Assembly: GCA_013115145.1 (NCBI GenBank)
Contig: JAAPAO010000318.1
Span: 3,748 to 40,119, forward strand
Origin: Perkinsus chesapeaki
Taxonomy: Eukaryota > Perkinsozoa > Perkinsida > Perkinsidae
Direction of reading: 5' to 3'
Length of the DNA: 36,372 nucleotides
The translations under genes were made by a program, and so were the position numbers. Under the pieces are notes generated by a model. The model made no database searches, was not told the origin of the DNA, and saw only the letters and a program-made list of their open reading frames with translations. How positions within the stretch are numbered: the stretch's first letter is position 1; each line of letters begins with the position of its first letter. This document shows, in pieces, positions 1 through 11,024 of this stretch.

Positions 1-134
1 ATTTATAGGGAATAGGTGGGAATGTGATAGTTTAATAATGTTATTTATAGGGAATAGGTGGGAATGTGATAGTTTAATAATGTTATTTATAGGGAATAGG
101 TGGGAATGTGATAGTTTAATAATGTTATTTATAG
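1..134 (+). repeat. 42-bp tandem repeat ending at a TIM44 splice acceptor
   Basis: Three identical 42-bp units (1-42, 43-84, 85-126) are followed by the first 10 bases of a fourth, and the array may continue left of the window. Each unit holds a GT-AG candidate intron of 35 nt (16-50, 58-92, 100-134) separated by the 7-nt piece GGAATAG. The last acceptor joins directly to the first recognisable TIM44 exon. Because 42 is a multiple of 3, the array is also open in the TIM44 frame and would encode a 14-residue repeat. Sequence cannot decide between intron and exon; intron is more likely because such a repeat has no place in TIM44. Confidence 0.9.
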
Positions 135-1930
135 GGACACCGGAGTGGATGAAGCCTGTTTTGGAGCAGTTGTCGATAGTTAGTAGCAAGGCGCGGGAGG
201 CCACTTCGACGGTGAGGATTCATCACGGTTTATCTTGCGTATTTGTGTTGGTGTAGTTTGTGGACAAGGCAAGTGGATTTACAAAAATGATGGATAAGGA
301 GAGCTCGCAAGGTGTAGAAGAAAGACTTAAAGAATTCCAGCGAACACAGGCGGTAGGCAAATTCTTGCGCGCCCTCTAATTCGCTGCTTATGCTTAGGCC
401 ATGAGAGATTTAGAGAAGGAGAAGGAGCTTCGTGAGAAGGCTGCTGTGGATCCCACGGTATGCTTTGTCTGCCCTGGAGGGTCGTTGTTTCGCATCACAT
501 TATCCATTATTTCTCACTCAGCCATTTTCATTCGTTTCGCACTGCGGAGCCGATTCTGGACTTGGCAAATTTCCGAACGAAGATTTCGGAAATTTTAGAT
601 TTCTTCAAATTCCACGTGTGGAGATGATGAACTTGCATTTTTTGTGTTGACAGGCGCAGCCCGTGCCCGAGAATCCTCATGGGTCAGCTTTGGTGGTGTC
701 GGACAGGGCACAGTCTACTTGGGAGAGATTTGGCTTTACATCCAGCGAAGACTCGAAGTTCTTGGGAGGCTTCTTTGAGAATCCTATGGTTGACAGGTAG
801 GCAGTCGGCGGCGAGTATGTAGAGTAAAGGGAAGGCTTGCAGGATTTTTGGGGAGACAGAGGTTGCACAATCCATACGGGAGATGAAGGAAATCGACCCC
901 AACTTCCGGCTTTCCCAGATGGCAGAGGATATTGAACACGTTGTGGCGCCAAGGATAATAAGCTGGTATCTCGAGGTGATAAGGCGGGGTGGAGTCGGTG
1001 CTATATGCGATTAGTGCTGTGTGATGGGGCCCTTGTTTCCAGTATTGTTGATCTGTCTCTAATTCGAAAGATGAATGTAAACCTAGGCAGGTGCACGGTG
1101 TGGCATTTATATTCGGCATCTCCTAATTTCCTCTGTTGGAGAGTGTAATTAGTTTTTATAATAATTTTCTTCACTCGAGCACCACCAAAACATACCCGCG
1201 AGTATAGAGCATGATTATTGGGATACAGTAGCAAGTCTCAGTCGGCCGGTTTTAGGGTGACGTTGAGCGGCTAGAGGCCCATTGTGGAGAGGCTGCCTTC
1301 GCTGCGGTAAACGCATCGGTGAAGGCACGGCATACACAGAAGTTGACACTGGATACCAATATACTGCAGGTGGGAGCTTGAGTAACTATACGGTGATGAG
1401 ATTATTGGTAGGGGCCGGTCGATGTTGAATTGAAGGGAGCCAAGACGGCTTCTGAAGTCGATTCTCCTTGTTTTATCTTTACCTTCTCAACACAGCAAGT
1501 GAATTGCCTTCGGAATGAGTTCGGTAAGTTTGGCGGATCGAAGAGGTCAGAGAGGTATATTGTAGGTGAGGTAGTAGAAGGAGCTGTGGATGACATTAGA
1601 AGGGTCTTCTATGCGATGGCTGTACAGAAGCATCCTGAGCCTGATACACCGGTAAGGAGGGGCCACATTCCTATCCGTTCTTTGCTATTCGTTCTCTATT
1701 TAAATCCGATTGGCTTACTGAAGGTGTGGATTTGCCTGTTTTATTTCGTAAGGATTGCCAAAGTATCCGTTAGTGTCTGATGCATTTGCTCGACTAGTGC
1801 CTGTAGTTGGGTTCTGCTCCTTTTGTTCCCTGTGAACATTGTTATTGTTGATAATGGTTCTCTTTAGAATTTGGAGCATCCTTGGCGGATCCAAGAGCTT
1901 GCGATAATAGGCAACCAGCCATCGTGGTGA
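135..1930 (+). CDS. TIM44: TIM44, mitochondrial inner-membrane import motor subunit (5' partial)
   Basis: TIM44 tethers mtHsp70 to the TIM23 channel on the matrix side of the inner membrane. Phase-consistent exons are 135-211, 257-352, 398-457, 654-796, 843-975, 1256-1369, 1412-1651 and 1868-1930. The order of conserved pieces matches the family. A charged helix (MRDLEKEKELREKA) is followed by a stretch around FGETEVAQSIREMKEIDP. Next come the EAHCGEAAFAAV helix, GPVDVELKGAK, a FTFSTQQVNCLRN strand, GEVVEGAVDDIRRVFYAMAV, and a terminal HPWRIQELAI ending in W-stop. This is the Tim44 C-terminal domain complete to its end. The N-terminus with the targeting peptide lies left of the window. The 458-653 intron carries an inverted repeat. 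The family call is secure; the first exon boundary is less so because it abuts the tandem repeat. Confidence 0.9.
567..595. repeat. Inverted repeat, 11-bp arms, 7-nt loop
   Basis: AAATTTCCGAA (567-577) and its exact reverse complement (585-595) face each other inside the third TIM44 intron seen here. The stem could bring the intron ends closer together. No function is shown. Confidence 0.85.
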
Positions 1931-2727
1931 TTCTAACGGTAAGATCTTCACCCACGCACCCCCACTCGATGCACAGTGTTATCACCAGGTTTATTGGGAA
2001 ACATTTTTCCGAAGTAGAAAGTACTGATGGTGACACTCGGTGCTCTTTCACGTAGCTACTTACCGTTTCAGATTTTATGCGAATGCAGAGGTTTTGAGTT
2101 TTTGTGACTGATAACTGAGTAACTTGTGTATGGTTGCTTGGAGCCGCTGTTCGCTCCGACACATCACCCTTGACACCAATCTTACAATATATTTCATATA
2201 CACATGTGTTATAGCCACCGTTATAAGTTTAGCAGTAGGCTACAAGCGACTTTGGAATACGTATTAGCCTTATTGGCGTTACCGAGCCATAGCATTATTA
2301 GAGACGCGGAAATCCACCTGGACTTGGCGATATTCCTTAAGGACTTCCTTTTCACACTGAACTTGTTGATTGGCGTGTATACATCCCAGCTTAGGTTGCA
2401 AACCAATACAGGGGTGTCGGGTGGGAGTAATCGACACCGAGTTCAATTGTACGCATTCGAGCGAATAGATTTAGCAAGTTGAGAGTTGTTGGCGATTTTC
2501 CGGTTAGGTGACCATCATATCTCTCCTCACGGTTGGCCTTTTTAATATAGCTATAGCGCCTCGTTTGCGACCTATAGGCTCATTCTATCCATATAATTAG
2601 TGTTGGAGTAGATCATGGAGGGAGGTCACTGAATCCTTATCAATAGTGCTATTCGATTGCTGAGGGACCGGCAGACTGCTATTTCCTCGGGGCATCCTGG
2701 ATAAGAGAACAGCTGTCAGTTGTGGCA
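1931..2727. other. Intergenic stretch, no gene seen
   Basis: This holds the TIM44 3' flank and the J-protein upstream region. An open frame at 2204-2482 has an opposing open frame over it, no recognisable motif and no splice-phase support, so I do not call it. Confidence 0.5.
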
Positions 2728-4993
2728 ATGTTGTCTTCCTTACGATCAGCAGCCGCTCGACAGAGCTTAGGCCGGCGAATGGACCATCTTAGAGGCTTCG
2801 CCGCCCAGGCACGGCATGACAAGAAGAATCTCTACGAAGTAAGGCGAGGATTCATGGGATGGTCTGATGTATGGTGTCTGACAGATCCTTGGAATTGAAC
2901 AGAAGGCTTCGGGAGAGGAGGTTAAGCAAGCTTATAGAGACATGGCGAAGAAGTGGCATCCCGATCGGAATCCTGACGACCCTCTGGCAGGCGACAGGTT
3001 TAAAGAGGTACGCTTTTTGTTGTTGTTGTATTGGCAGTTGATTGGTTAATGGTTTATTAGGTTTGTGAGGCATATGCTACATTGGGTAATCAATGGAAGC
3101 GAACCATTTATGACCAGGACATGCAGTTTGGATCGGCGCTGGATAGTCAGGTGATGAGTTAGAGGAGGCTTACTTAACATTAGAAGCCACTTTGCTTAAG
3201 TATACGACATCTATAGTACATGTAGTATACTGGGCTATATAATCGCTATCTCAATTCGTAGTGGACATATTACTGGTATGAGTTTGAGCCCTTTATGGTT
3301 GTCTGTCCAAGGTGTGGTAACTTACCACTGGTAAGGTTCTTATTGATGTCTATAGTACTACCTTGGGACAACATTAACAATCGTACTTGTCAGTATCGAC
3401 CATCTATGGGATCTTTGCTCAATACACCTCAAGCATGCGCTCTCATACTACTAGTTGTGTACTTATATTTGATTATGGTAATAGTGGATCTATTACTCGC
3501 TACTTTAACTCGTTTACCCATACTCAGTAATACTATGGGCATGCTATACCTGATGCTCTATTGATTTATTATTATATATTGGTTAGCTGCATGATCATTT
3601 TCAGTGAGACTGTCGCATATCTCTCTTCTGAACTTTGAGATACCTTGAATTTGAAATAAAGAGAGATTAATGACGATATTTAGATGCGTATTAAGTATCG
3701 GAAATTTCTAGTGTCCAGTGTCAACTTCACATTCTCTATGTGTCCTGTATTTTTAGGCGAAAGGTGAGGATTGGAAGGAGCACTATAATAAAGAGACACC
3801 CGAGCAAAGGAATGCCCGCCGAGAGCGATATCGACGGTACGCAATGCAGCTTTGTAGCCTCACTGTTGCTCGTATACTATTGGTATTAGGCAAGGAAATA
3901 ATTCAGCGTAGTGTATCCGAAAGTGCGTGTTGAAATCCTGTGGAATGGGTGTCGACGTCGCACACGATCCTTTCACAGAGAAGTCTCTCCGCCGGAGAGA
4001 CTTCGGCGAGTCTTCGGAGAGCTGCTGTTGATTATCGCGCTGGCTGTAGCTTATAACCTTGTAGGTACGCCAAAGGAGAGCGTAATGATGTACCACAGGA
4101 TGACATGTCGTTGTCTATGATGATCAAGTTGTTTATTGCCGTACCGGTTGTAGTGTAAGTTAGCTGCTTTTTATGGAACTTATGCTCCTTTCCTGTCTCA
4201 GTTGGATAGGGTGTATTCTAGCCCCGGAGTTCGGGCCCGGTGAGAAGCCTTCCGAGCCATCACGCAATGATCCGGGCTTCGATGACAAATCCGTGCCACT
4301 CACTCGAGCGTATGCCTGCGGCTTTATGGACATGCATCTTTGTTATTCAGATTTTATAATCCTATTTTGGAGAGATGGGAGAAGTTGAAAGGTGTAGAGG
4401 AGCCTCCAGATCCGGAGAAGTTCTATGACGTAAACTTCCGTCTGCTGTGCAATATATTCTTTCACCATGCATCCGATGTGTCAATTTTCATCCTATTTAA
4501 TCGCCACTTCAGTGTGGCAATAGTTCTCCTCATTTGACTTTGGAAAATTCCTCACCGTGCGAGATTTCTCCTGCGAGATACGCGAATCGGCTCCCCGAGA
4601 TTTCTCCAAAGCTTTCTCTTCTTGCTAAAATATATAAGTGTTATCTACTAGGTAACCATGCATATATTTCGTCACTGTCATTTCAAACTGAGTAACGTAG
4701 TGCTGTACAGTATTCTTTATAGAACATGCTCTCACAACTCTTCAGGTATACGAGAAGAATAGCTCTTATGCCAGGCGAACGATGGACAGAGATTACCTGC
4801 CTCAGAACAAGCTAACTGTCTTAAACGTACCTAAAACTAAGGTTCACGAGCCATCAGTGTCCGTTGACGGTGAGCAACATTGTTGATGATTGATAATGTG
4901 ATTAGTGCTGATGTAGATTCTGGAGAAGTAACACCCAACAACCGCAGCTTTTATGAAGGAGTTGCTGCGGCTGCTATGAAAGAGAAAAAATAA
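2728..4993 (+). CDS. Mitochondrial-type DnaJ (J-domain) protein with one membrane segment
   Basis: This is an Hsp70 co-chaperone, probably mitochondrial. Exons are 2728-2838, 2885-3007, 3061-3150, 3757-3836, 3907-4060, 4099-4154, 4202-about 4210, 4351-4429, 4746-4869 and 4917-4993, giving about 300 aa. Residues 1-30 are rich in R, S and A with few acids, like a targeting peptide (MLSSLRSAAARQSLGRR). The J-domain follows at about 34-95 with YEILGI and the HPD signature in KKWHPDRNP. A basic linker leads to a hydrophobic segment (IKLFIAVPVVVVWIG, about residue 200), then a short conserved-looking tail ending AAAAMKEKK. The exon starting at 4202 is uncertain. A 9-nt micro-exon keeps the downstream frame, but a longer open exon runs to about 4340 and would need another splice. 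The 606-nt intron 3151-3756 contains an open frame without motifs, and the exon 3907-4060 contains a perfect 25-nt palindrome. Confidence 0.83.
3980..4004. repeat. Perfect inverted repeat, 12-bp arms, 1-nt spacer, inside J-protein exon
   Basis: GAAGTCTCTCCG at 3980-3991, one C, then the exact complement at 3993-4004. It lies in coding sequence and encodes part of REVSPPERLRR, upstream of the membrane segment. Confidence 0.95.
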
Positions 4994-5031
4994 TTATTGT
5001 CACGTTTGAATTTGATAATGTACATTGCAGA

Positions 5032-5271
5032 GCGAGAGCTCGGCTGTGGAACGTAGGACGTTTCCGAGTATCTTTATGTCGAGTTGGAACTAAGCGATCA
5101 GAATGCGACGACCTCTGCTATGCTGCTATGTTGGTACATGTGTCGCGTACCTTCTCTTGGAGTACTGTCGGTCATCTGAGAGAGCGTAAGATACTACTGC
5201 AGGATGATGTGAAGGATTTACTTGCTCTAGAGGCGGTTAACTCTCGGGAGTTGTCGTATTTTTCCCTGTGA
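5032..5271 (+). other. Open 79-codon stretch, possible orphan exon
   Basis: The plus frame is open from just after a good acceptor (TTGCAG, ending at 5030) to TGA at 5269-5271. It reads like protein near its end (LLQDDVKDLLALEAVN). No upstream donor with matching phase was found between the J-protein stop and this point, and no family is recognised. It could be a small gene spliced to an unseen exon, or chance. Confidence 0.25.
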
Positions 5272-5381
5272 CCGGAAGGCGGAGCGAAGCGATTCATGTA
5301 TTGCATTTTTCGACGTGAAGTGCGGCCGCGGCGTCGACGGCGTTTATTGTAGAGTTCCTGTGTTACTCTTATCTGTTATTA

Positions 5382-6308
5382 ATGAATCTTATCCTATTCG
5401 AAGAGTCTGAGCTTGAGTATCCCTCCTCCTCCTCCACAACAGCAGCAACTGGCAGTAGTCAATCTACCGCAGAGGACTCCAAGGAGACCATCGCATATGT
5501 TGGGCTCCCGTCGTCGGATGCACGAACGAAGCATGTCCAAAAGGTCCTCAAGAGCGAGCCTGGCGATTGGATACGAGCTGGTGTCATTGATGGGCCATTG
5601 TGCTCTGTTATGGTTGAGGAATCTTCTCTTGAACTCGGGGTTAAATTCCGGATTGACTTCGAGGCCCCTATTCAAGGTGCTGGTGCGGAGGCTGGCTCCA
5701 TGGCCGATCCTGGGGTAGATCTGATCCTCTGTGCCCCGAGACCAAAGGTCATGGCTCGCCTTTGGCCTACTATCGCTCAATTAGGTGTCAAACGCATTTG
5801 TATTATTACTGCGGAGCGAGTCGAAAAGGCTTTCTGGGCGACACATGTACTCCGACCGGAATTCTACCGACCTTTGCTGCTGAAGGGTTTAGAGCAAGCC
5901 AGCGTCGACACTACCCCCACGAAGGTCTCAGTGCACCCGAAGTCTTTTGAAAGATTCCTCAACGGCGAGCTGGAGCGTTCCTTTCCCACTGACAAGTACT
6001 GCAGGTTAGTGTGTCACCCTTACGATGGTTGTAGCCAGCTCCATGAAGCCGTGATTGATGCTGTTAAATGTAGTGGCGGTGATGAGCCTAAGCGGGTAGT
6101 GTTGGCCTTGGGCCCGGAAGGAGGCTGGCTGGACTATGAGATCGAGATGCTTCGGGAAAGGAGCTTCCAATGCGTCACCACCATGCCCAGGATATTCAGC
6201 ACGGATGTAGCTTTGACCTCATTGGTGTCTGTAGCGGCCGATGCTAGAAGATACGCTTTATGCTGTCGAGAGGGGGAGGATGTTTCTGAAGAGATGGAAC
6301 GTAAATGA
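5382..6308 (+). CDS. rsmE: RsmE-family 16S-type rRNA (uracil-N3) methyltransferase
   Basis: RsmE enzymes methylate N3 of a uridine in small-subunit rRNA (U1498 in E. coli). In a eukaryote the natural substrate would be organellar rRNA. The 308-aa frame is a single exon. Residues about 40-110 fit the N-terminal PUA-like part (HVQKVLKSEPGDWIRAG). The SPOUT part begins near 115 (DLILCAPRPKVMARLWPTIAQLGV), and the SAM-knot motif LGPEGGWLDYE starts at about 243. It is followed by MPRIFSTDVALTSL, the counterpart of the family's RIL-R-ETA helix. There is a Ser/Thr-rich insertion at residues 13-35. I see no convincing targeting peptide at the chosen ATG. The lack of introns contrasts with its neighbours. 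Confidence 0.93.
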   Translation: MNLILFEESELEYPSSSSTTAATGSSQSTAEDSKETIAYVGLPSSDARTKHVQKVLKSEPGDWIRAGVIDGPLCSVMVEESSLELGVKFRIDFEAPIQGAGAEAGSMADPGVDLILCAPRPKVMARLWPTIAQLGVKRICIITAERVEKAFWATHVLRPEFYRPLLLKGLEQASVDTTPTKVSVHPKSFERFLNGELERSFPTDKYCRLVCHPYDGCSQLHEAVIDAVKCSGGDEPKRVVLALGPEGGWLDYEIEMLRERSFQCVTTMPRIFSTDVALTSLVSVAADARRYALCCREGEDVSEEMERK

Positions 6309-6383
6309 AATGTACTGTTCTAGTTTGGAGGTGTTGTTGTGTTGCCTACTATGGTGGGAGGGTGTTCGGTATAGTTATCGAAG

Positions 6384-6685
6384 ATGAGCTCTCAAGGCTG
6401 TGGATATTATTGGTTTGCGAATCATAGGTCGACGGATTGGCATGCAAAGGAGATTATACGAGACAGTCGGCAGAAAAGTGCAAAAGATTATAAGCGGAGC
6501 GATGTAATGGGGAAGTTCATCAGGCTGGTATCCTTGAGGAATGGCGACAGTCGGAATATAGGACCCTCTATAGAGCATATCGGCGTCAGGCTCCACGTTG
6601 GACACGAACTATCCTCTCGAGACTCTTTGCTCCCTCCACAGGTGCATTCTCCCCGTTTAAGAAGGACCCGAAGCATAGACAGTAG
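6384..6685 (+). CDS. Possible small gene, two competing frames
   Basis: One frame is open from ATG 6384 for 128 codons to 6770. A second frame, open from about 6492 to TAG 6683-6685, reads more like a protein. It is rich in aromatic and basic residues (LEEWRQSEYRTLYRAYRRQ, then FSPFKKDPKHRQ). A spliced product joining an upstream ATG to the second frame is plausible, but the only obvious intron candidate is about 20 nt, shorter than any other here. No family recognised. Confidence 0.35.
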
Positions 6686-6773
6686 TTTAGTTCCACCAGC
6701 TGGTCTCTATAGTGGCCATCCAGTACCACATGACGCTATAACTAAATTCGGCCTTACCTGCCCAAGGTAGTAG

Positions 6774-6798
6774 GTCGTGGGTTCGATCCCTGGTCACT
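6774..6798 (+). other. tRNA T-arm-like (B-box) motif
   Basis: GGTTCGATCC at 6780-6789 matches the T-loop/B-box consensus, but the T stem has a mismatch. No matching D arm or anticodon arm is convincing upstream. It looks like a tRNA-derived remnant rather than a tRNA. Confidence 0.4.
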
Positions 6799-7029
6799 TC
6801 ACCTTTAAGATTCTGGCGTGAAGATGAGCCACGGTGTATGGTAACAAGCCATGGTCTGTCGCGTCGATGGATGAGCGTGAAGTATAACTCGCCTGTTTGG
6901 GAGGGGCGTCGGGCTGCCTCGGTGGTTAAGCATGGAAGGGCCTAATGTCTTCGTTGTTATTGCTGTTATTGTTGTGGAGTTGCGTTCAACATGGTACACG
7001 GATAATGTAGTTGTTACTGTTGGTCCACA

Positions 7030-9411
7030 ATGCTTCGACGTAACGTACGGCTGAGAAAGGAGTATCTATATAAGAAGGCACTGGAGGAAAAGGAGCGTAA
7101 TTAGGGGATAGAGCGGTATGGCTTCTAAGGCAATATAGGCACTACTCTGGATAAGAAGCGCAAGCTTAGGGAGGCACTCGAGCAGAATAAAGCGGTCCCG
7201 ACCGAGCTACGTGGAGATACTAAATTGAGGACAACACTCGATCTGGAGGATGATAGGACGAAGGTCATATTGGGAGGTTTGGGGAACTCGTCTTGACGGG
7301 GACGCATTTTAAACCGTCAATACCGATATTACTGTGTAGATGCAGTTTTGCTTGGATGTGGCATATTTAGTGATCTATCCTAATCGTGGTGTAGGGGAAT
7401 TGAATGTCTGGAGCGACAAGTTATCTTGTAGCGGTATCCTGTCCTATTGCATTTTCTTTTTGGACCATCTGAAGTCCGATAAATTCTGCTATTAGTTTAT
7501 ATAGATTGGAGGTAGACTGCTGTCTCGTATGGGCTCACGTTACACTACCGTTGTTACCCTGATGTGGTTCCCTTAGCAGCTCTACGGAGGACTTCCGCGG
7601 CAATCGTTACGGTTCATTTCTGCGTTCTTATAAGGAATACAGCTGTAATTGTTATCAAGCATCTGCACTTGGTTCGCCCAAGTCTGACATGCTCTACAAT
7701 CTACGGTCTTTCCGTCTTAGGCCTCTGTGTCAGTGTGGAGGGACACTCTTATTGTGTGGTATTATGTTCCTATAGCATCACCTGCATAGGCTGATTCGAG
7801 TTGCTTCCTCTCAAGCTGCTCTTCGGTGTAGCTTCCAACTCAGCTGTACTAAGCTGCTGGAGTTCATTACCGCTCGCCTGTGCTTGTTTGTATTTTATAT
7901 TGCCAGCCCGAGGTCCAGTTTAACTCTTTTCAATGTCGCTTCAAAAGGTTTACTCTTTCACCGCGAAAGATATCTGTTTAGTAGCGTTAGCGAGTTCTCG
8001 GGCCGCTGGATCGACTGTGGGTTGGCTGTCAGGTTCAAAGATTGGCCATCGATGACGAGTATCAGTATCTTGGGGTCCGTGAGCCGAGAGTGCTAGTGAC
8101 CACCAGCCGCAATCCTAGCTCCAGGTAGGGAGGGAGGTATGGAGGAATTCTGTGGCGCAGTGACGGTTTAGATTGGGGAAGTTTGTGAAGGAAGTGCGGT
8201 TACTTATACCGAACAGTCAGCGTATTAATCGAGGAACGTACGTGATGAAGGATTTGGTGGATCTATGTCGGAAGAACGACATCACAGATATGGTAGCAGC
8301 GTGTCACCAGCCGTGTCACCATCATGACCATTGTTTAGGTTATCGTTCACGAGCATCGAGGCCAGCCAGATGGGCTTATCGTGTCACATTTGCCTTATGG
8401 ACCGACTGCTTACTTTGGCCTTACTGATGTTGTAATATCAGGGCATTAGCGGCGTATCCGAATGTGGTGTTAGTCTACTATTCCCATTTAAGAGCTACTT
8501 CCTGTAAATGACTTTGTCGTTCGAAGACTGCTCGAAAAGCGGAGTTATTCTGTATTAATTTTCATACCAAATCTCATCAAGCTTGGACTAGGTTTCCAGA
8601 ATCTCCTAGTTACAAAACTCTCCTCTCAAAATCTGCAAAAAACAGTTAAGGATTTCCGGCACTTCAACTGTTACGTACTCTCGAGATTACGCGTACTGTA
8701 GAAATCTCTTCAAGCCTTGAAGAGTCTTTTGAAGTTCAAGGGACTGTCATATCTCCGCGCAGCCAGCTTACGAGCTGCTCAGTCCTGCCTGTTGTTCCAT
8801 CACCTCACGTCCTTATGCACCCTCGAGTACTGCTGTACCTGTAGTTTGGTAACTCCTTGTCACTGTGTAGGTATTGCGCCACGATCTGCCAGAGAAGCCA
8901 CCGAACATGCCGGAGACATATCCCCATTTGATATTCCACGACTTTGGCGGCAACATCGGTACGACTGGGCTGGGGGTGTGCTGGTAGGCATAGCGTTGTT
9001 CAGGAACTCGAGTTCAGACTATCTTATCGGCGCTATTTCCTCCGTCCAAGCCCGACAGTAAGTGTCTGGGGCGGGGATCGAACTTGTGCGGGCGAGGTGT
9101 ACACGGGTTCTGCTAGGTACACGTACGATAACCTTCGCCAATGACGGTGGTGACTGCATTGGTTTCCGCCATCACACTTTCGAGAAGCCAACGAAAGCCA
9201 TGAAGAACAGAGGCGACGTGAAGCCAGAAGATATCAAGCTATTCGAGCAGGTCGGTGTCCCCTCCTTGTGTGCATTATCACTCCTCCTCCTCAGGGTCCC
9301 CGGTTTAATATGCACCTCTATCGCCTAGAGCTTGGAACGCTTGACATGCCTGATGTGAAGACGGAATGGGTTCTAAGGCCCCACTTCAACAAACAGAAAT
9401 CTGTACTTTAA
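7030..9411 (+). CDS. IMP4: IMP4, U3 snoRNP Brix-domain protein
   Basis: IMP4 works with Mpp10 and Imp3 in the small-subunit processome, binding U3 snoRNA and pre-18S rRNA in the nucleolus. Nine phase-consistent exons (7030-7096, 7139-7263, 8033-8124, 8172-8292, 8339-8431, 8871-8958, 9004-9057, 9117-9250, 9295-9411) give 296 aa, close to the family's usual ~290. Landmarks in order: [153 protein letters not shown] and [17 protein letters not shown]. Introns 7264-8032 and 8432-8870 are long (769 and 439 nt); the others are 42-59 nt. The first splice (7096) relies on a GTAATT donor that avoids an in-frame stop. Confidence 0.96.
8706..8724. repeat. Perfect inverted repeat, 9-bp arms, 1-nt spacer
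   Basis: CTCTTCAAG, C, CTTGAAGAG inside the 439-nt IMP4 intron. Confidence 0.9.
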
Positions 9412-10052
9412 TAACAGCGTTACTGAGATGGTGTTGAGGTTTTGGTTTTAGGTTCTGGCGGGCCAAGCTATACTGGAAGAGTGAGGCTTATTGTTGCTGA
9501 CCGGTCGAAAGACTAACTGTCCATTCACCAGACAAACGTTTCTCCTTGTTAATGAGAGATTTGAGTGGGGAGTAGAAATGCCTCTACCGGGGATCGAACC
9601 CGGGTCGTTTGGATGAAAGTCGCGCGCGTCTTTGTGATCGATTAAATTGGAACTTGACTACGCATCTACTGCTAGCACTGGCAGATTGCTGTTCCGCTAA
9701 TTCTGAACTATTATTGCTTCTGATATCTGAAATGGATATCATCTTTGAACACCTTCTAAAGCGAAAAAAAAGAAAGTGTAAAATTCAGTTTGTTTTTTAC
9801 CAAAATTTATTCTACTCCGCCATCCCCGTCCTTCACTCCGTCGCTCTTGTCGGAGAGTCGAGAAGGTATTGACCATCAACACCACCGGCAGCCGAGTGAT
9901 GAATTGATGATGATGGCCGACGTGCTTGTCAATAATAATGTAACTAAATGCATCTGTAAAGTGGAAGAGATGCCCTTCAGGTTGCCGATGACTGCCATAT
10001 CGATCTCGGTCCTCTGTTCCCGACGCAATCATCATCATCCGACGGACCTGAG
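9412..10052. other. Intergenic, with a minus-strand tRNA T-arm-like motif
   Basis: No gene recognised. At 9579-9604 the minus strand shows a perfect T-arm: CCGGG stem, TTCGATC loop, CCCGG stem, then TAGAGGC-A, which would be an acceptor 3' strand. The expected partner GCCTCTA is not found at tRNA distance, so only the 3' half is tRNA-like. Open frames at 9609-9872 and 9790-10140 lack any motif. Confidence 0.5.
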
Positions 10053-11024
10053 ATGGAAAGCCCGCTGTCGGTTCCGTTGTTTCCGAACCCTAATTTACTT
10101 GATAACAGCGGCACCTTCGTTCCGAGTCTTAGCCTCGTAACGGCTCCCGTGGACAATAACAGACTCGGTGGTTCTAGCAGTACGAGCCCGAGGTCAGCTG
10201 GAAGCTGTTCGAGCAGTGGCGGCGGGGGCAGCAGCCCTTCGAAGACTAAAAGAGCTATTAGAAATAAAGGGAAATGCGCCTATCCATTAGGATGCAATAA
10301 ATACCGTCAAAATGGTAAGCCGTTGGCAATGCTGCAGCCTTTTTTGAAGTACACCAGTAGGCACAAGATTCTGTGTGAAGCACGGTGGTGTGCGGCGTTG
10401 CGCAGTGGCAGGGTGTCCCAATGCTGCTAAGAGAGGGGACAACTCCCGAGCTGTGTAAGAAGATGTCATTCACTCTCAATTGGTCATTTTCCGTTTAGTT
10501 TCTGTATTCGGCACGGCGGCGGTAAATCCTGTCGTGTTCCCGGTTGTGGCGTATCTGCTCGCGGCTCCACTGGATATTGCTACAAGCATCGGAAACTAGC
10601 TGAATCGAGACCACGGAAGGACTCGGCGGCCTCGACAGTCTCGGGATCTAGCTCTGAGCTTTCCCAATGCGATCAGAGCAGCCTTCAATTGGGGACAATA
10701 GAAGTCCCCAGTCTTGCACTAAATGCAGGAGAGTCAATGGACTTTAGCGATGCGATGGTCACGGCAGCTGCGGAGGCTGCTGCAGCAGCAGCAGCGGGCT
10801 CAGCACCCGAGTCCCCTCAGTGGAGCTCATTTGCTAACTCTTGGAATGGATATCCGACTGCAGGGGGTATACCTTCCCTAGCGGCGTCGATGAACTTTAT
10901 GGACCTCAGTGATGAGAAGTGGACCGACTTCCTTAAACCCATGGAACCATTGCCTGAATTATTAACAAACCATATTAATCCTAATTCCTCTTCTGATGCC
11001 ACAGAGCAACTTCAGCTTTTTTAA
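10053..11024 (+). CDS. HGG-type Cys/His repeat protein ('WRKY19-like'), paralogue 1
   Basis: Exons 10053-10314, 10361-10454 and 10499-11024 give 293 aa. Three zinc-ligand units follow a Ser/Gly-rich N-terminal tail: CAYPLGCNKYRQNG; FCVKHGG-RRCAVAGCPNAA; FCIRHGGGKSCRVPGCGVSA followed by GYCYKHRK. The C-C-C-HGG spacing resembles the proteins labelled 'WRKY19-like' in protists and oomycetes, which lack a true WRKYGQK. DNA or RNA binding in the nucleus is inference. The C-terminal 160 residues are acidic and Ser-rich with a run of seven alanines, like an activation region. The exon boundaries fall within the Cys units exactly as in the next gene. The start is the first ATG in frame; an upstream exon is possible. 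Confidence 0.8.

Noticed and set aside
1-134. CRISPR-like repeat
   Set aside because: Head-to-tail 42-bp units without unique spacers, in eukaryotic DNA.
3295-3564. 89-codon open frame between J-protein exons
   Set aside because: It lies inside a 606-nt intron, has no motif, and the flanking exons join in phase without it.
8339-8427. Plus frame 8173-8427 read as one uninterrupted protein
   Set aside because: After the intron 8293-8338 the IMP4 frame shifts; the conserved [20 protein letters not shown] appears only after splicing.
9579-9604. Functional minus-strand tRNA
   Set aside because: The T-arm is perfect but no acceptor 5' strand, D arm or anticodon arm fits within tRNA length.
9790-10140. 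116-codon plus frame overlapping the start of the first HGG gene
   Set aside because: It is out of frame with the Cys-motif exon, has an opposing frame, and contains low-complexity sequence only.
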